From Orychophragmus violaceus (lineage: Eukaryota > Streptophyta > Magnoliopsida > Brassicales > Brassicaceae): DNA of 64,000 nt. The stretch covers positions 40,895,789 to 40,959,788 of the forward strand of contig CM058239.1 of the NCBI GenBank assembly GCA_030180135.1, read 5' to 3'. Below, piece by piece: positions 1-11,057 of this stretch; positions within the stretch are counted from its first letter, which is position 1; every line of letters begins with the position of its first letter. The notes below the pieces were generated by a model. It worked only from the letters and a program-made list of their open reading frames with translations, did no database searches and had not been told where the DNA came from. Made by a program: the position numbers and the translations under genes.

Positions 1-650
1 TCTTCATGTTGTTATCTCCTTCCTTTTTCCGTTCAGATTTACATTTCTATCTCGGATTTTCCTTTTCAGCTCGGCGATATCTCTTCCTTTGCTCCTTTGT
101 CTTTATCTTCTTTCATCTTTCCGCGGCTTGACCTGTTTGCCAGATGGGCCGAGAACGGACGATTCGAGCATGTTAGTGTACATACTTACTTATTTGGCCC
201 AAAGTCGTCGTATGTTTGGGCCTAAGTTCTTATTTCTCTCAACTTGATCCATCAGCCCAAGTCATCGGCCAAGAAGGTACAGGCTGATGTTTCCGAAGGT
301 GGGTTGCGACAAGTTGTGCATATCGGCAAATGTTTGGTTATCCGTTTGGAAAGTTCAGCTCGGAAAACCTGAACCGGTTCAGCTCGGAAATCCGAGCTGG
401 TTCAGCTCAGAGGTTTACGAAAGATTCACTCAGCTCGGGATTTCCGGAGGGATAAATCATGATCGGGGAATGAGAAGGGAAGGATTCGGATCCGAGCTGG
501 TTCAGCTCGGGTATTGGACTGGTTCAGCTCGGATTACCGAGCTGGTTCAGCCCAGTTTTCTGAGCTGGTTTAGCTCGTCCTTTGCCTGTTTGGATGTTTC
601 GTCGATCCGTAGTTCCTGCCAGAAGATGCGTTTGTCCGATTAATGTGTAG
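1..650 (-). mobile_element. Tat-type LTR fragment, cut by window edge
   Basis: The sequence follows, with substitutions, the LTR of the Tat element further right (compare 19380-19960 and 40390-41000). Shared pieces include the GATGGGCCGAGA stretch, the GGCAAATGTTTGGTTATCC block, and an array of CAGCTCGG / CCGAGCTGG repeats at about 345-560. The minus strand is assigned by analogy with that element. The left end is outside the window, and similarity fades near 645 at a GTCCGATTA motif. The short plus-strand reading frame over it (287-643) is an effect of the repeats and is not called a gene. Confidence 0.75.
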
Positions 651-1047
651 TTAACGTAGAATTTTATTCAAAATCAAGATAATTAACTTTTTAATTATTT
701 AAATATATATATATATATATACATATAATATATGCTTTGTTATACATATAATATATTTATACATATAAGTTTCAAAAAAAAGTCATACGTATAGTATATG
801 TTTTTTTATAGTATTATTCTTTTTATACAAAAATAGATGTTAACAAGTATTAATATATAATTGATGTAAATTTATGTGTTTGTAGCAATGTCTTAAAGTG
901 ATATAAACTGATAATAAAATTATATCAATTACAATGATGTTAAGTTATTTATTTTGTATCATTTATTAATAAGGAATTCAAAATAATATCGTTTATTTTA
1001 TGATACTATTTAAATAATGTAACATACTTTATTTTTTATAGTGACTC

Positions 1048-2500
1048 TATGCAGAAAGTATGACACTAATTAGGGCCAGCGAATAAACAGTAACAAGAAC
1101 AAATTAGTAAATAGGAGGACCGAAATATGGAGCGATTTTAGTAAAATTTGAACCAATATTGTGTAGATATTTAAATACGAAAACGGAAATAAAGAACCTA
1201 AGAGGAACAAAACGCGATATTAAGCCTAAGAACACACGAATACAAAGGTACCCAGAGCAAGTGACCAGCGTCATGACTATATTAATTACCTTTTATAATC
1301 ACATGCAAAAAAAAAAAAAAAAAATTGGCCCTTTTTAGGCCTAATTTTGTTTTTGTCTATTTGAAGTTTTATAAGTACTAAAAGAAAAATTTTAGGCTCT
1401 ATTCTAAAATTTTCCTTAAAAATGTGTTTATTTTCCTAAATTTTTGTTTTGAATTGAGCCCGTTTTCAAATGTATCTTTAAAAATAGGTTTACATTCTAA
1501 TTTTTTCTTTAAAAATAGAAAATTTTATCTAATAATTTTTTTTAATTGTGATGGACCTGGGGGCGGGCGGATGCATCTCTGCCCACCGCTGTGGGCCGGA
1601 ATTCACGTGATGCGTCATGAAAAATATATTAATAGAAACTAGTGATGGAAGTCTTCCACAACATAATTAACTTTTCTTTCTTTTTTGTCTCATTTTATTG
1701 TATTACCAAATTTACTAATAGAAACTCAGTCTTAAGATTCAAATTTTTCTTTGCTATAAATACTTTCAATTACATGTATAATCTATTAATATGCTATGTT
1801 TTTATTTACTTCAGGTTATATAATTTATTAGGGGTTCGATTTTGACCGTGTCTAGTGGAAAATCTAAAGAAATGCGAGAAAATGAATTTGACTCTCAACA
1901 GAAAGTATGCACACTAATTAGGGCCAGCGAATAAATAGTAACAAGAACAAATGGTAAATACGAGGACCGAAACTATGGAGAGATGATCTCACGAGGAAGA
2001 ATCATCTTCTTCTTCACATCTCTTAGAGCATGGGAAAGAAGTCATTGAAGATGTGAATATAAAGAATAAAACAGAGATTTGATATTAATGGACTGTTTTG
2101 GATACTTTACAATGACGAAGACGAATGCTCTTTATAGAACTACAAAGAAGGATCTAGAGACACAAAAAAAAGTAGATATGATCTAAAATTCACACAGCTG
2201 CGTACTAGTTATTCAACGTCAATTGAAACCCCAGTCACTTCTCATTCAATCAACATATCAGATTGTCGATTCGGTTTGAGCCACCAGTTAGTCATCAGAA
2301 ACAAATGTCCCTTTTTAAGCCTAAATATTTTTTTGCCCATTTAGAATTTTACTAGTACTAAAAGAAATGTTTTGGGTTCTAAAAATTTCCTTAAAAAATA
2401 TGTTTATTTTCCTAAATTTTTGCTTTTAATGGAGCCTGTTTTAAAATTTATCTTTACAAATGAACTTACATTAGTTTTTTCTTTAAAATTAACTAGATTT
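1048..2500 (+). repeat. Diverged direct duplication of two blocks
   Basis: A block at 1048-1140 (AGAAAGTATGACACTAATTA, then AGGGCCAGCGAATAAA) recurs at 1892-1985. A second block at about 1325-1545 (TTAGGCCTAATTTTG, then ACTAAAAGAAAAATTTT) recurs at about 2309-2500. The order is the same in both copies, so this looks like an old tandem duplication of roughly 0.85-1 kb with later insertions. No coding content is seen. Confidence 0.6.
1548..1795 (+). repeat. Dispersed repeat, second copy at 49955
   Basis: This stretch contains ACGTGATGCGTCATGA, a run ending GTGATGGAAGTCTTCCACA, and TTTGCTATAAATACTTTCAA. All recur in the same order at about 49955-50190. It begins with a G-rich stretch (GGGGGCGGGCGGATGC). 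The family is not recognised and no terminal repeats are evident. Confidence 0.6.
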
Positions 2501-3010
2501 TGATCTGCGCTCAGAGCAGGGTATTTCTTTGATGATATTTTATTTGTTTGTTTTTTATTCAAGATTGTTTGTTAGATTTATTATATCATTTATTTTAGTT
2601 ATTTATTTTTCAGCTAATAGAGATTTTATCTAATTTTAAGATTACAAAGTTAATTTTTTCAATTATATAGCGCTGAAGATATTTTTATTTTATTTATTAA
2701 TATTACATATTTATATATTTTCATTTATTTTTGTATAAGTATTGAGTTTATTAGTATTTGTTTCTATTTATTGTTATTATTTGTTTAAATAGATGCTATA
2801 ATGCGATAAATATATTTAGATTTAAATTGAATCTAGATAAAATAGTTTTATCAATTAGATATATTCTTCATTACGTAATTGTATTTACATAATTTATTAA
2901 AAATATATTTAATAAATTCAAAAGAAAATTATGATATTTAATGTATATATACAAAATAGTGGAATCTTTACAAAATATAGTCGATATAAAGCCCTCTCTT
3001 AAATGCAATT
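2493..3010 (-). mobile_element. Helitron-like 3' end, extent uncertain
   Basis: Read on the minus strand, the sequence ends in an imperfect hairpin (CCTGCTCTGAGCGCAGAT) followed by CAAAATCTAG and a T. That is the terminus type of non-autonomous Helitrons: hairpin, then CTRR, inserted before T. A diverged relative of the same end (TTTGATCCACGCTCACCG) lies at about 3028-3045, so two decayed copies may lie head to tail. I could not fix a 5' TC terminus. Confidence 0.4.
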
Positions 3011-4490
3011 TAAACCATATATATTTGATCCACGCTCACCGCATGGTATTAGTTTGTTAATATTTTGTTTGTTTTATCGGTTTTTATCCGAGATCGTCAT
3101 ATTGGTTTTATAGCACTATTTATTTTAAATATTTATATTTTCTGAATAAAGAGATTTTAATTAGTTTTTGTTTTTATTATAATTTTTGTCTTTATCATAA
3201 TTACATATTTTGTTTATCTTTTCTGCTTTTAGTTTTATCTAAATATTGGATTTATATGTTTTGTTACCTATTTATAAAAAATATAATGAAAAGACCAGAT
3301 CCAGTTATATTTAAAATATACTTAGATCCATATATTTATTCTTAGCAGAGGTAACACATACTTATTTAAATCTCTTTAGGTATGTTTCTCTAAACATTTT
3401 ACTCCGATTGAATCTAATACTACATCTATTTAAGACTTGTTTTCTTCTTGCAAAATTATTTAGTAAAATATTTAATTTTTTTTTTCTTTTTTAATTTTTT
3501 ATTTAAGTTTACATAGAGTTGTTAGACATGTCCTTTTAAACTCATAAAAATAACACATGTCTATTTAAATTCATTAGATATGTTTATAAATTTATTATTT
3601 TTAAAATTAATACAAGATATATAAAATTTAACTTTGTGTATTTCTCTATGCATTTTTAGTCTGATTGAATCCAATAGTCAGAAACCCGATAAAATAACTG
3701 TATTATTTGCTCTTTAGGATATTATTATCAAAATCCTAACTTTGGTAAATGCCTTTGAGACTTTGACCATTGAGTTATTATACAGTTTATTAAGTATACG
3801 AGTAAAAAGTTGGAAAATTTTCGAATCATTCCTTTTGTGTGTAGTAAGATCCTCGTCCAGTACAAAATATAAACTAAATACAATATTCGACTAAAAAACA
3901 TAAATTTAACTTTATATATTTATCTATACATTTTTATTTAAACTAAATTCAATGTTTCTCAGCTATTTAATACAATTTTTCTGTTTGCAAAAAATGCGTA
4001 TTAAAAATGTTATTTTTTACTATTAGGAACAACCGTGGTAACAATAAAACACATGTATAGGAAATACGAAAAAGAAATCAATGATATGAATTGTAATTAA
4101 AAATACTTTAATGATATATACTTATTTGTACTTCTATTGTTAAATTCAATACAAAATTAAATAGAAACACAAATATAGAACTGCTTGAAAAAAGCTCCCG
4201 GTCAAAGAGATATAACAATATTTTTGTTTGGTTATCGCTCATTTTATATCCAAATATTGTAATTGAGAATCATAAATTATGATATAAATATTATTTTATA
4301 CACAACATAATTTAAACTGAAAAAATAATAATACAATGGTATTTTGTAATCCCATATTAATATTGGTCATTAAAAAGAAGACATGTACAAATAATATCCC
4401 GTAACCTCCTATAATGAAATGTACAAAGAAATCAGATTGAGATTCCATCAAGAAAGTAGGTAGACTGTTAATTGTCTCAATGGTAACGGG

Positions 4491-4567
4491 TTAAGGTAGC
4501 TTTGGAAAAACATACTTAGAGCTATCGGTTGGAGCCACGACAATTGAAAAGCCTCTAGCCACATTAC
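4491..4567 (-). pseudogene. Exon-like fragment, gene not recognised
   Basis: On the minus strand a TTTTTAG acceptor is followed by about 25 codons without a stop, rich in hydrophobic and Gly residues (it includes VARGFSIVVAP), ending in TAA at 4493-4491. It lies downstream of the WRAP53-like pieces on the same strand, but it does not match the WD40 tail I would expect, so it may come from another gene. Chance is possible over so short a stretch. Confidence 0.25.
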
Positions 4568-4628
4568 CTAAAAATACATTATCGAATAACTGAAAACATA
4601 TCAAACCGTTGAAAAAGTTGACAAAATA

Positions 4629-5240
4629 TCATACTCCTGAACATGAAAGCAAGAAAAAGTTTGATATTATGATTTTATCATATCTCGGTGCACAAAAATA
4701 AAGCAAAAAGAGACATTTGCTTAGATGTGTAATGCCGCCTTTTTGACCATGTAAAATATACAGTAGTTCCATGTTGTCTTCACAATAAATCCCAGTAGTT
4801 TGCATGTAAGAGCCCACAACCAACATTCCAAATTATAACCAGCAAAGATTCTAAAGACACAAATGCACCCAATGAATATAGATGATTGTTAATAAAATTC
4901 TCTTCCATGAACACTCTTTTTCCATGTTCAAAATATAAACAGTGACAACATTAATTTAACAAAAACCAAATAGCAGATTCTGGGGAAAAAATCAGCACCT
5001 CACCAAAAGAACTATCCCAAAGATGGATCGGATGGTCGTGGTGGTAGAGAATACCTATGTTAATGGGTTTGAATCAATCACAGTGAACAATCAAGATCAG
5101 TCTTTGCATGATGAAATCATTAAGCAAAAAAAAAAGGTACCCTTAATGATGACCTTAGTTTATTACCTGAAATTGACATGTATGGATACCAACTCAAATA
5201 AAAAACAGATCACTCTCTTTCAAAAGAAGACTCGGACCAT
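4629..5240 (-). pseudogene. WRAP53/TCAB1-like WD40 protein pseudogene
   Basis: Minus-strand pieces in gene order match the plant homologue of the telomerase Cajal body protein (WD40 repeats). An exon ends in WYPYMSIS with a GT donor (about 5190-5165). Next comes a piece reading VFSTTT, then, after a one-base frame change, DHPIHLWDSSFGEVL (about 5075-5000). Then IFAGYN follows a CTTTAG acceptor, then GSYMQTTGIY, EDNMELLYILHGQ and GGITHL (about 4815-4720). Introns are kept, so this is not a processed copy. It has stop codons, frameshifts and an internal deletion between the FAGYN and GSYMQTTG segments. The intact protein scaffolds telomerase RNA trafficking; this copy cannot. Identification is from recognised motifs, not a search. 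Confidence 0.7.
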
Positions 5241-5482
5241 ATGATGATCCCAAAAAAAGGCAAGAATCCTGAGGCAGGAAAGCAAGATAAACATGAATCA
5301 TAAACTTAAAATGAGGCATACTTACTAACAATATCATTTACAATCCACCAAAACATAATCTCCAATTTAAGGACGAAAATAATAACCTCAATCATCTTAT
5401 ATCTCAAATGTGAAGAAAGCAATGCCGCCGTACCTACAAACCTCCACCAAAAACTCCTCCCACAGCTGTGGACACCGCCGCT

Positions 5483-5598
5483 CGGTTTCATTCCATATAG
5501 CACTAATGCCATCCATTTATGGGTAACTAACAAAGAAACAAACAACTCCAACAATAGATACCATCTCTAACAAAATCTTTCCATAATTCCTCACAACA
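5483..5598 (-). pseudogene. XPD/UVH6 helicase pseudogene, 3' part
   Basis: This is the downstream half of an exon interrupted by the LTR element at 5599-8563. On the minus strand it reads VVRNYGKILLEMVSIV, then VVCFFVSYP, a stop, then MDGISAIWNET. That is the conserved region of plant XPD (the TFIIH 5'-3' DNA helicase, UVH6 in Arabidopsis) just after its DQLPVSTKF segment. Relative to the family it lacks two residues before GVVCFF and has a premature stop. Further down the strand (about 5300-5480) similarity is lost. It joins 8564-8616 once the insertion and one TSD copy are removed. Confidence 0.75.
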
Positions 5599-5939
5599 TG
5601 ATAGACGATGCTGCTGCTGACGTGGAAGTGGCAGTGGAACCATTGACCAGTTGAGACTCCAGCTCAGCAAGTTCCAAGAAGAAGACTATGATATAAATAA
5701 GAAACAGGAGATCCATTCAGGGTCATGCTTTGTTGTTGTTGTAGTTAGACGTTATGAGTTTGTCTCTCTCTATCGCCATGAGACTGATGATCCAGTTCAC
5801 AATCGTCATGAGATTGCGAATCTGTGATTATACTACAAAGTTGTTCCTTTATCATCTTCTTCATTCAATAGAATCATCAATTTAGTATTGCGGAGAGTTT
5901 ATAGAGTTCAGAATATCTAAACTTTATCATTGATGCGGT
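5599..5939 (+). repeat. Left LTR of the 5599-8563 element
   Basis: 341 bp, from TGATAGACGATGCTGC to ACTTTATCA. It aligns with 8225-8563. It includes a TGATATAAATAAG box at about 5688 that could serve as TATA. Confidence 0.75.
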
Positions 5940-5974
5940 GAAACTGGTCGGAGCTAACGCGACGGTGATCAGAA

Positions 5975-6646
5975 TTGAATTTGGGTGAATCAATGTCACT
6001 AGATGAGAGAAGCAAGATTGTGGGAGTTGGTGGTGATATATTGTTAAGCGGAGGTTGGACACAAGCGTACGATTCGTCGGCGATTGACAGAGCAATGGTG
6101 ATTGATGAAACCAACTCAACGGTTCGAGATCGGATCGAGTTTCTAAATGGTGGCTTGAATCGATTATGTAAGTCGAGTGTGGAAACAGAGTCGCGCATCT
6201 CCGCCATGGACGAGAGGCTGAATACGATGACGACGATGATCCCAAAGTTTGATCAATTTGCGTGTGAAGCTTCTCGTCAACAACAGAATCAGCTGGAGTC
6301 AAACGCGGTGGTGAAGAAATCCGAGAAATTAACAACAACAATGGAAATTGAAGTTTCGGTGTTTTCCAATGACGAATTGCGGCAGTGGTTCTCGTGGATG
6401 GAGCAATACTTTGCTCAGAAGGGACTCACGGATTTTGAGAAATTGCACATGGCTCATGGATTTATCGTAGGAGAAGCGGAATGGTACGTCAATGAAATCA
6501 GTTCGTTGATACCTATGCTAAGTTGTCAGGAGATGAAGGAAACATTGATTTTAAAGTTTGGGGCAGATGATGATCCAGAGAAGATCAGATTGATAGAATA
6601 CCAAAACAAATGCCACAATTATCTCATTAGTTATGAACAACGCTGA
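5975..6646 (+). CDS. Gag-like protein of non-autonomous LTR element
   Basis: A 223-residue frame starting 35 bases after the left LTR. The N-terminal ~110 residues are acidic and probably coiled-coil. Residues ~125-210 fit the retrotransposon gag (capsid) domain: a WFSWMEQYF segment, then HGFIVGEAEWYVNEI, then MKETLILKFG, matching the usual order W..VE.YF / L.G.A..W / F...L...FG. No CCHC zinc knuckle follows; the frame stops at 6644-6646 and the next frames (6692-7021, 7318-7668, 7723-8109) have no domain I recognise. Capsid formation is inferred from the family. The second ATG (5993) is an equally plausible start. Confidence 0.6.
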   Translation: MNLGESMSLDERSKIVGVGGDILLSGGWTQAYDSSAIDRAMVIDETNSTVRDRIEFLNGGLNRLCKSSVETESRISAMDERLNTMTTMIPKFDQFACEASRQQQNQLESNAVVKKSEKLTTTMEIEVSVFSNDELRQWFSWMEQYFAQKGLTDFEKLHMAHGFIVGEAEWYVNEISSLIPMLSCQEMKETLILKFGADDDPEKIRLIEYQNKCHNYLISYEQR

Positions 6647-6691
6647 CTCAAACGTGAAGAGTTTCAGATGGCTTGTCATGCAACATAATCA

Positions 6692-8109
6692 ATGGCGAAG
6701 GAAGCAATTACAAAGACTAATTCATGTGCAGCAATGGATTTAAGTCTGGAAACTAGTTTTGTTCAACAGAAGGAAGCAATTACATATCCTCAAGTATCAC
6801 CCTATGTATTGGAACCTGGCCGTAGAGATACGATGGGAGGAGATGTTGTGATGAATATAACAACTATGGATCCAACACGTGTATTACGAGAAGTTCTTTG
6901 TCCAATATTTGATGACTCGCAATTAGAAGGGGCTGCAAATTCTGAGAATTCTACAGGTGTTGCAACTGAACTTGATGCACACCAAATGTTCGATGTATTG
7001 TTTCAAAAGACAGATGGATGACAATGAAGCAATGCAAGTAGTAAAGCTGCTAGAATCATCAGATGAGGAAAAAAATTCTGTGAAAGCCAGTGATAATGTG
7101 TCTTTGCTGCAGGCACAGTTCTTTCCCAATATGGTTTCATTGGAAGAAAAAATTATTTGCATTCTCTGTTTTGTGATGTGCTTGAGGCTGAGACAAAGTG
7201 GAGCAGCATTGGATTGATTTAGTGAATGATTCATGTGCACACCATGTGCGGGATACTAAGCCACATGAACAATTCAAACAGGAAAGAAGGAAGATGAATT
7301 TAGCATCTAAGTAATGGATGTTCAAATTCAAACAAAGGTATCAACATGAGGCTATGTCACAATCTGTTCATAAACTGATGAATGAAAGGTTGATAAAGCC
7401 ACAGAAGAAAGAGTGGAGACATGACAATCTATCCTTTGAGGAAGAAGCAAGTGAGGTAACACCTCAAAAGTCTACTGAACTTGATTATCATTTGTGGCAT
7501 CGATGGAAGAACAAAGCTGAGATATGGCTACAAACCTTCACCAATACGACTGATTTGGACGGTCTAATGCTTATAGACAGAGACATGTTCTTGCTACAGA
7601 CGTTTAGCTTACTTCACCATGTTTTGGAACAGAGTGAAGTTATTGGGCAGTGGGTTTGTTTTGGGTAGCAGCCACATAGATCTTCTCAGCAGAGTTCTCC
7701 ACTGTTTTTACTCAACACAAGCTTGAGAGCAAGCTTGTTTTCAAGGGGGAAAGTATATAGGCGGTTACTCACCTACTGGTTCAGATTGGAGGTACTGATT
7801 TGGTTGCATTTAACAGTAAGAGAGACTGATCTTCTCAATAAGGATGAAATCAAACGGAGAGAAAAGGAAGTAGTGAGTATACAGAGGCTGCTACAAGTTC
7901 TTATACATCTATTTCTTAGGAGAAGAAGAGTCATGGTATTTATGTGTATCAAGAGACACCTACAACAAAAGCGAAAAAAGAGGAAGCATTGCAAAACTTA
8001 TATGTTTAAGTACAAACATAGCAGTAGCGAAGGATGGACTTGGACAGCAATGCAACAGCTTATGGTACAAGGAGTCTTTTTTATTACAAGTGAAGAAGCT
8101 GTAATCTGA
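6692..8109 (+). pseudogene. Unrecognised interior frames of the 5599-8563 element
   Basis: Several consecutive short plus-strand frames (6692-7021, 6957-7217, 7318-7668, 7723-8109) suggest a once longer reading frame broken by stops. Composition is acidic (an ESSDEEKN stretch) and then basic (about 7845-7995). There is no DTG protease, YxDD or integrase zinc motif. A second AAGCTTGAG / CAAGCTTG inverted motif at about 7720-7745 repeats the one just before the polypurine tract. Function unknown. Confidence 0.35.
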
Positions 8110-8224
8110 CAAAGCTATGACTATGGAGATAGATGGTCTGCTCATAGAGGCAACAAGCGAATGCACCATTGTTGTTGTTCTTTACTAAGCTTGAGGGCAA
8201 GCTTGTTCTTGTTTGGGGGAGTAT

Positions 8225-8563
8225 CGATAGACATCGTCTATCATGCTGCTGTTGACGTGGAAGTGGCAGTGGAACCATTGACGAGTTGAGACTCCAGCTC
8301 AGCAAGTTCCAAGAAGAAGACTGTGATATAAATAAGAAATAGGAGATCCATTCGGGTCATGCTTTGTTGTTGTTGTAGTTAGATGTTATGAGTCTATCTC
8401 TCTCAGTCGCCATGAGACTGATGATCCAGTTCACAATCGTCATGAGATTGTGAATCTGTGATTATACTACAAAGTTGTTCCTTTATCATCTTCTTCATTC
8501 AATATAATCATCAATTTAGTATTGCAGAGAGTTTCTAGAGTTCAGAATATCTAAACTCTATCA
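8225..8563 (+). repeat. Right LTR of the 5599-8563 element
   Basis: Matches 5599-5939. Its first bases read CGATAGAC in place of TGATAGAC, followed by a 10-bp insertion (ATCGTCTATC) that forms an inverted repeat with GATAGAC. It ends CTCTATCA and is followed by the CAACA TSD. Confidence 0.7.
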
Positions 8564-9060
8564 CAACACCTGGATCACTTCTCATGTAAAATTTGGTGCT
8601 AACAGGAAGTTGATCACTGCAAAAGCAAGAAAAAAAGAATTACTAATGATAAATACATAAAGTACAAACAATAAGGTCAGTGCTAAGGAACTTCTTTTTA
8701 TACTTTTCTCGAGTTAAAACCATGGGGGTAGATATATTCCCGTGTCATCGACATCTTAGAGCTTCTACTAACAACATGATTGATACTAAGAAGATTGGGA
8801 TAACGATCAATTGGGCTAGGGGTCCTTGATGTCGTCACTACTGATTAGAAATGATCAAACACTGGTTTTGTAGCCAGCTACGTACGCATCATGACAGCTC
8901 AACTAAGATACAAAAGAAGATACGTTTTAGATACATTTCTCAACAAATCACTTGAACGGTACAACTTACATTTGAGTCACAATATCTGAAACCAGAACAA
9001 CAATACAATATTCAAAAGAAAGAAGATAAACATGTACTGACCTGCATGATCCGGAGGATT
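8564..9060 (-). pseudogene. XPD/UVH6 helicase pseudogene, upstream exons
   Basis: The minus strand shows two exon remnants with introns between. One at about 8903-8708 follows a TATCTTAG acceptor and reads LSCHDA, then a frame change, FDHF, a stop, SVVTTSRTPSPIDRYP and SKMSMTRE. That is the XPD segment before the DQLPVSTKF motif. The next exon begins after TTTTGCAG at 8616 and reads DQLPVSTKFYMRSDPG before the LTR element cuts it. XPD is the 5'-3' helicase subunit of TFIIH in nucleotide excision repair. Stops and frame changes make this a pseudogene. 8904-9060 probably holds further intron or exon sequence that I could not place. Confidence 0.75.
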
Positions 9061-9179
9061 GTGAGTGGAGGATCCCGAGTAGGGATAATGAATAACTTCA
9101 ACATGTGGATGGTATGTATAACAAATATTCTTTTCTTAATCTTCCATTGGAAGTTTGGCATATTCTATTATTATACTTA

Positions 9180-9944
9180 CTAGGAGAGAACCCGCGCAAA
9201 TGCGCGGATTTTGTTTTATTATAAATATTTAATATATTTTTGATATTTATTCTGAATACTAATATGTTTTATAAGTTTTTATTATCAGTTTTTCATGATT
9301 TTTTAATTTTTATTTTTTCAACTTTTTATCATGCTTTTATTTTTTTATGCGTTATTTAAAATATATGTATTTGTTGTTTATACATTTTGCGTTATCTCAG
9401 TTTTAATATTATAATAATATTTTAAGTTTTTATTTATTATATTGAATTTCGTTAAATTTCTTATTTGTATATTAAATTATTTCTTTGTTTTTATTATCAT
9501 GTTATCTCCTTTATTACATCTTTCATTACATTCCTAATAATTACTAATTTTATTATTTATTAAATATTTTTATAATTTTATTTAAATTTTTTTATTATTT
9601 TATATTTATTTTTAGTTTTATAATTTTGTACTTCCCACTTATATTAAGATTTAATAATATTATTTTTATTCATTGTATAAAATATAAAAAATATATTTAA
9701 ATCTTATAATATATAATATTTATTTATTTATGAAACTTTATATTAAATTTCATTTTCAAATTAATTTACATTTATGTTTTAATGATTTTAACTAATTATA
9801 TTTTAATTAAATTATTTTAATTAGTTGATTTTAAATTTATTTGAATAATGATGATTTGAAAAATTAATTAATGAGTTGGACCAATGAAAAGTGGGCTGAT
9901 GTGGCAGCTTGAGAGAGCCCCCTTTTCATCTTTTATATATAGGA
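9180..9944 (-). mobile_element. Non-autonomous Helitron, 765 bp
   Basis: On the minus strand it begins TCCTATATATAAAAGATG preceded by A. It ends with a perfect hairpin (CCGCGCATTTGCGCGG), 10 bases, then CTAG followed by T. This matches the Helitron rule: 5' TC, 3' hairpin plus CTRR, insertion between A and T with no TSD. The interior is AT-rich and non-coding apart from a GC-richer tail (GGGCTCTCTCAAGCTGCC) near the 5' end. No Rep/helicase is present, so it depends on an autonomous Helitron. Confidence 0.75.
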
Positions 9945-10634
9945 TACTTTAAATAATCAAACAAATCAATAAATTGAGATTCTTTTAAAAAAAATTAATG
10001 TAATAAACTAATTTTAAAAATACTGCTGCATTAAAAAATAGGAATTTGCAGGTAGTAAACATTTTAACGAAATCATCAAGTATGGTCCGCTCGCACCATG
10101 TGCGAACACAAATATTATTCAACATAATTTTTTAAAAATAAAATTTATCAAATTAATTTAACAACAATAATAACACTATGAAAATCTATATAAGACTATT
10201 TATTAAACATACATACATTATTATATTTAATAAGATATTTTATCATTTATCATAAAAATTAATAGTAATAAAAGAAATTGTAATTATATTTTATGTATAA
10301 AAGCAAAACATAAATATCTTATTAAGAATATTTTATCATTTATATATATAAATTCAAAATTTATATATACAAATAATACGAAATTACTATATAAAATCAA
10401 AAAACAATACTTATTAATATTTTTAAATATTCATAAACATTTTCATATTTATCGTCTTTTTATTGAATGTTATGTATATCTCGAAAATAAAATTTAAAAA
10501 ATCTTCATAAATATTTCTTATTTATCATTCCATTTTTTATCTAACATTATATATATCTCCATAATAAAATTAAAAATATAATAAAATTAACAATATAAAT
10601 TAAGGTTAACATAGTAATTAATATAATTTCATTA
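9945..10634. other. AT-rich DNA, no gene seen
   Basis: About 700 bp, mostly A/T. A short inverted motif (CCGCTCGCACCATGTGCGA, about 10088-10106) could be a decayed Helitron hairpin, but no CTRR end can be placed. The TSD ATGGT of Athila-1 lies just after, at 10635-10639. Confidence 0.5.
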
Positions 10635-10639
10635 ATGGT

Positions 10640-11057
10640 TGATATATCATGGTTTTTATAAGTTTTCAACCATGATATAGTTGTATATATTGAGTCTTTA
10701 ACCTGGTTTTTAGAGTCTATTGAGTCTTCTACAGGTAGGCTTGCGTTTGGAGCAAAAAATGGAATTATAGGACGTTTCTGGTGATTTGTGCAACGAGCTG
10801 AAGTTGGTGTCTTGGCCACGACTGGGTGTCGACCGACACTAACCTTGATGTCGGTCGACACTGAGAGCGACCGCGAGTTTAAGGCATGTTTTGAAGAATT
10901 GCAGAATTTCCCAGAAGTTTTCCTAATTCTAATTTTGCCCCAAAACGTGTTTAGTGGTTTTTAATTAGGTTTTTGAGAGCAGACTCATTATGCTATCTTT
11001 TCATCTTGTTCTTACTTGTTCTTGCTTTGGAGATTGAGAGATTTTGGCTAGGGGCTG
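10640..11057 (+). repeat. Athila-1 5' LTR, first part
   Basis: Starts TGATATATCATGG and matches 48194-48605 closely (for example AGCAAAAAATGGAAT vs AGCAAAAGATGGAAT). It carries a motif pair TGTCGACCGACA / TGTCGGTCGACA at 10827-10860. It is interrupted after GGCTG at 11057 and resumes at 18229. Confidence 0.85.

Larger units (their letters stand above)
661..4380. other. AT-rich gene-free DNA with old repeats
   Basis: About 3.7 kb, very AT-rich, with (AT)n near 702-725 and A-runs near 1307-1323. No reading frame with a recognisable domain was found on either strand. It contains the duplicated blocks and the Helitron-like terminus listed separately; the remainder (about 3050-4380) holds nothing I can identify. 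Confidence 0.7.
5599..8563 (+). mobile_element. Gypsy-like LTR element without pol, inserted in XPD pseudogene
   Basis: LTRs of about 340 bp flank a 2.3-kb interior, and the 5-bp TSD CAACA is present at 5594-5598 and 8564-8568. The left LTR starts TGATAGACGATG and both LTRs end in TATCA. The 3' end before the right LTR has an inverted AAGCTTG / CAAGCTT stretch followed by TTTGGGGGAGTAT, the polypurine tract. That arrangement resembles the 3' end of chromovirus-type Ty3 elements. The interior carries one gag-like frame and no recognisable protease, reverse transcriptase or integrase, so this is a non-autonomous element. The LTRs differ at roughly 15-20 positions plus a 10-bp insertion in the right copy, so it is moderately old. 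Confidence 0.75.

Noticed and set aside
1424..1845. Two short Phe-rich frames
   Set aside because: AT-rich sequence gives Phe/Ile/Asn-rich frames by chance; they fall in the duplicated non-coding blocks.
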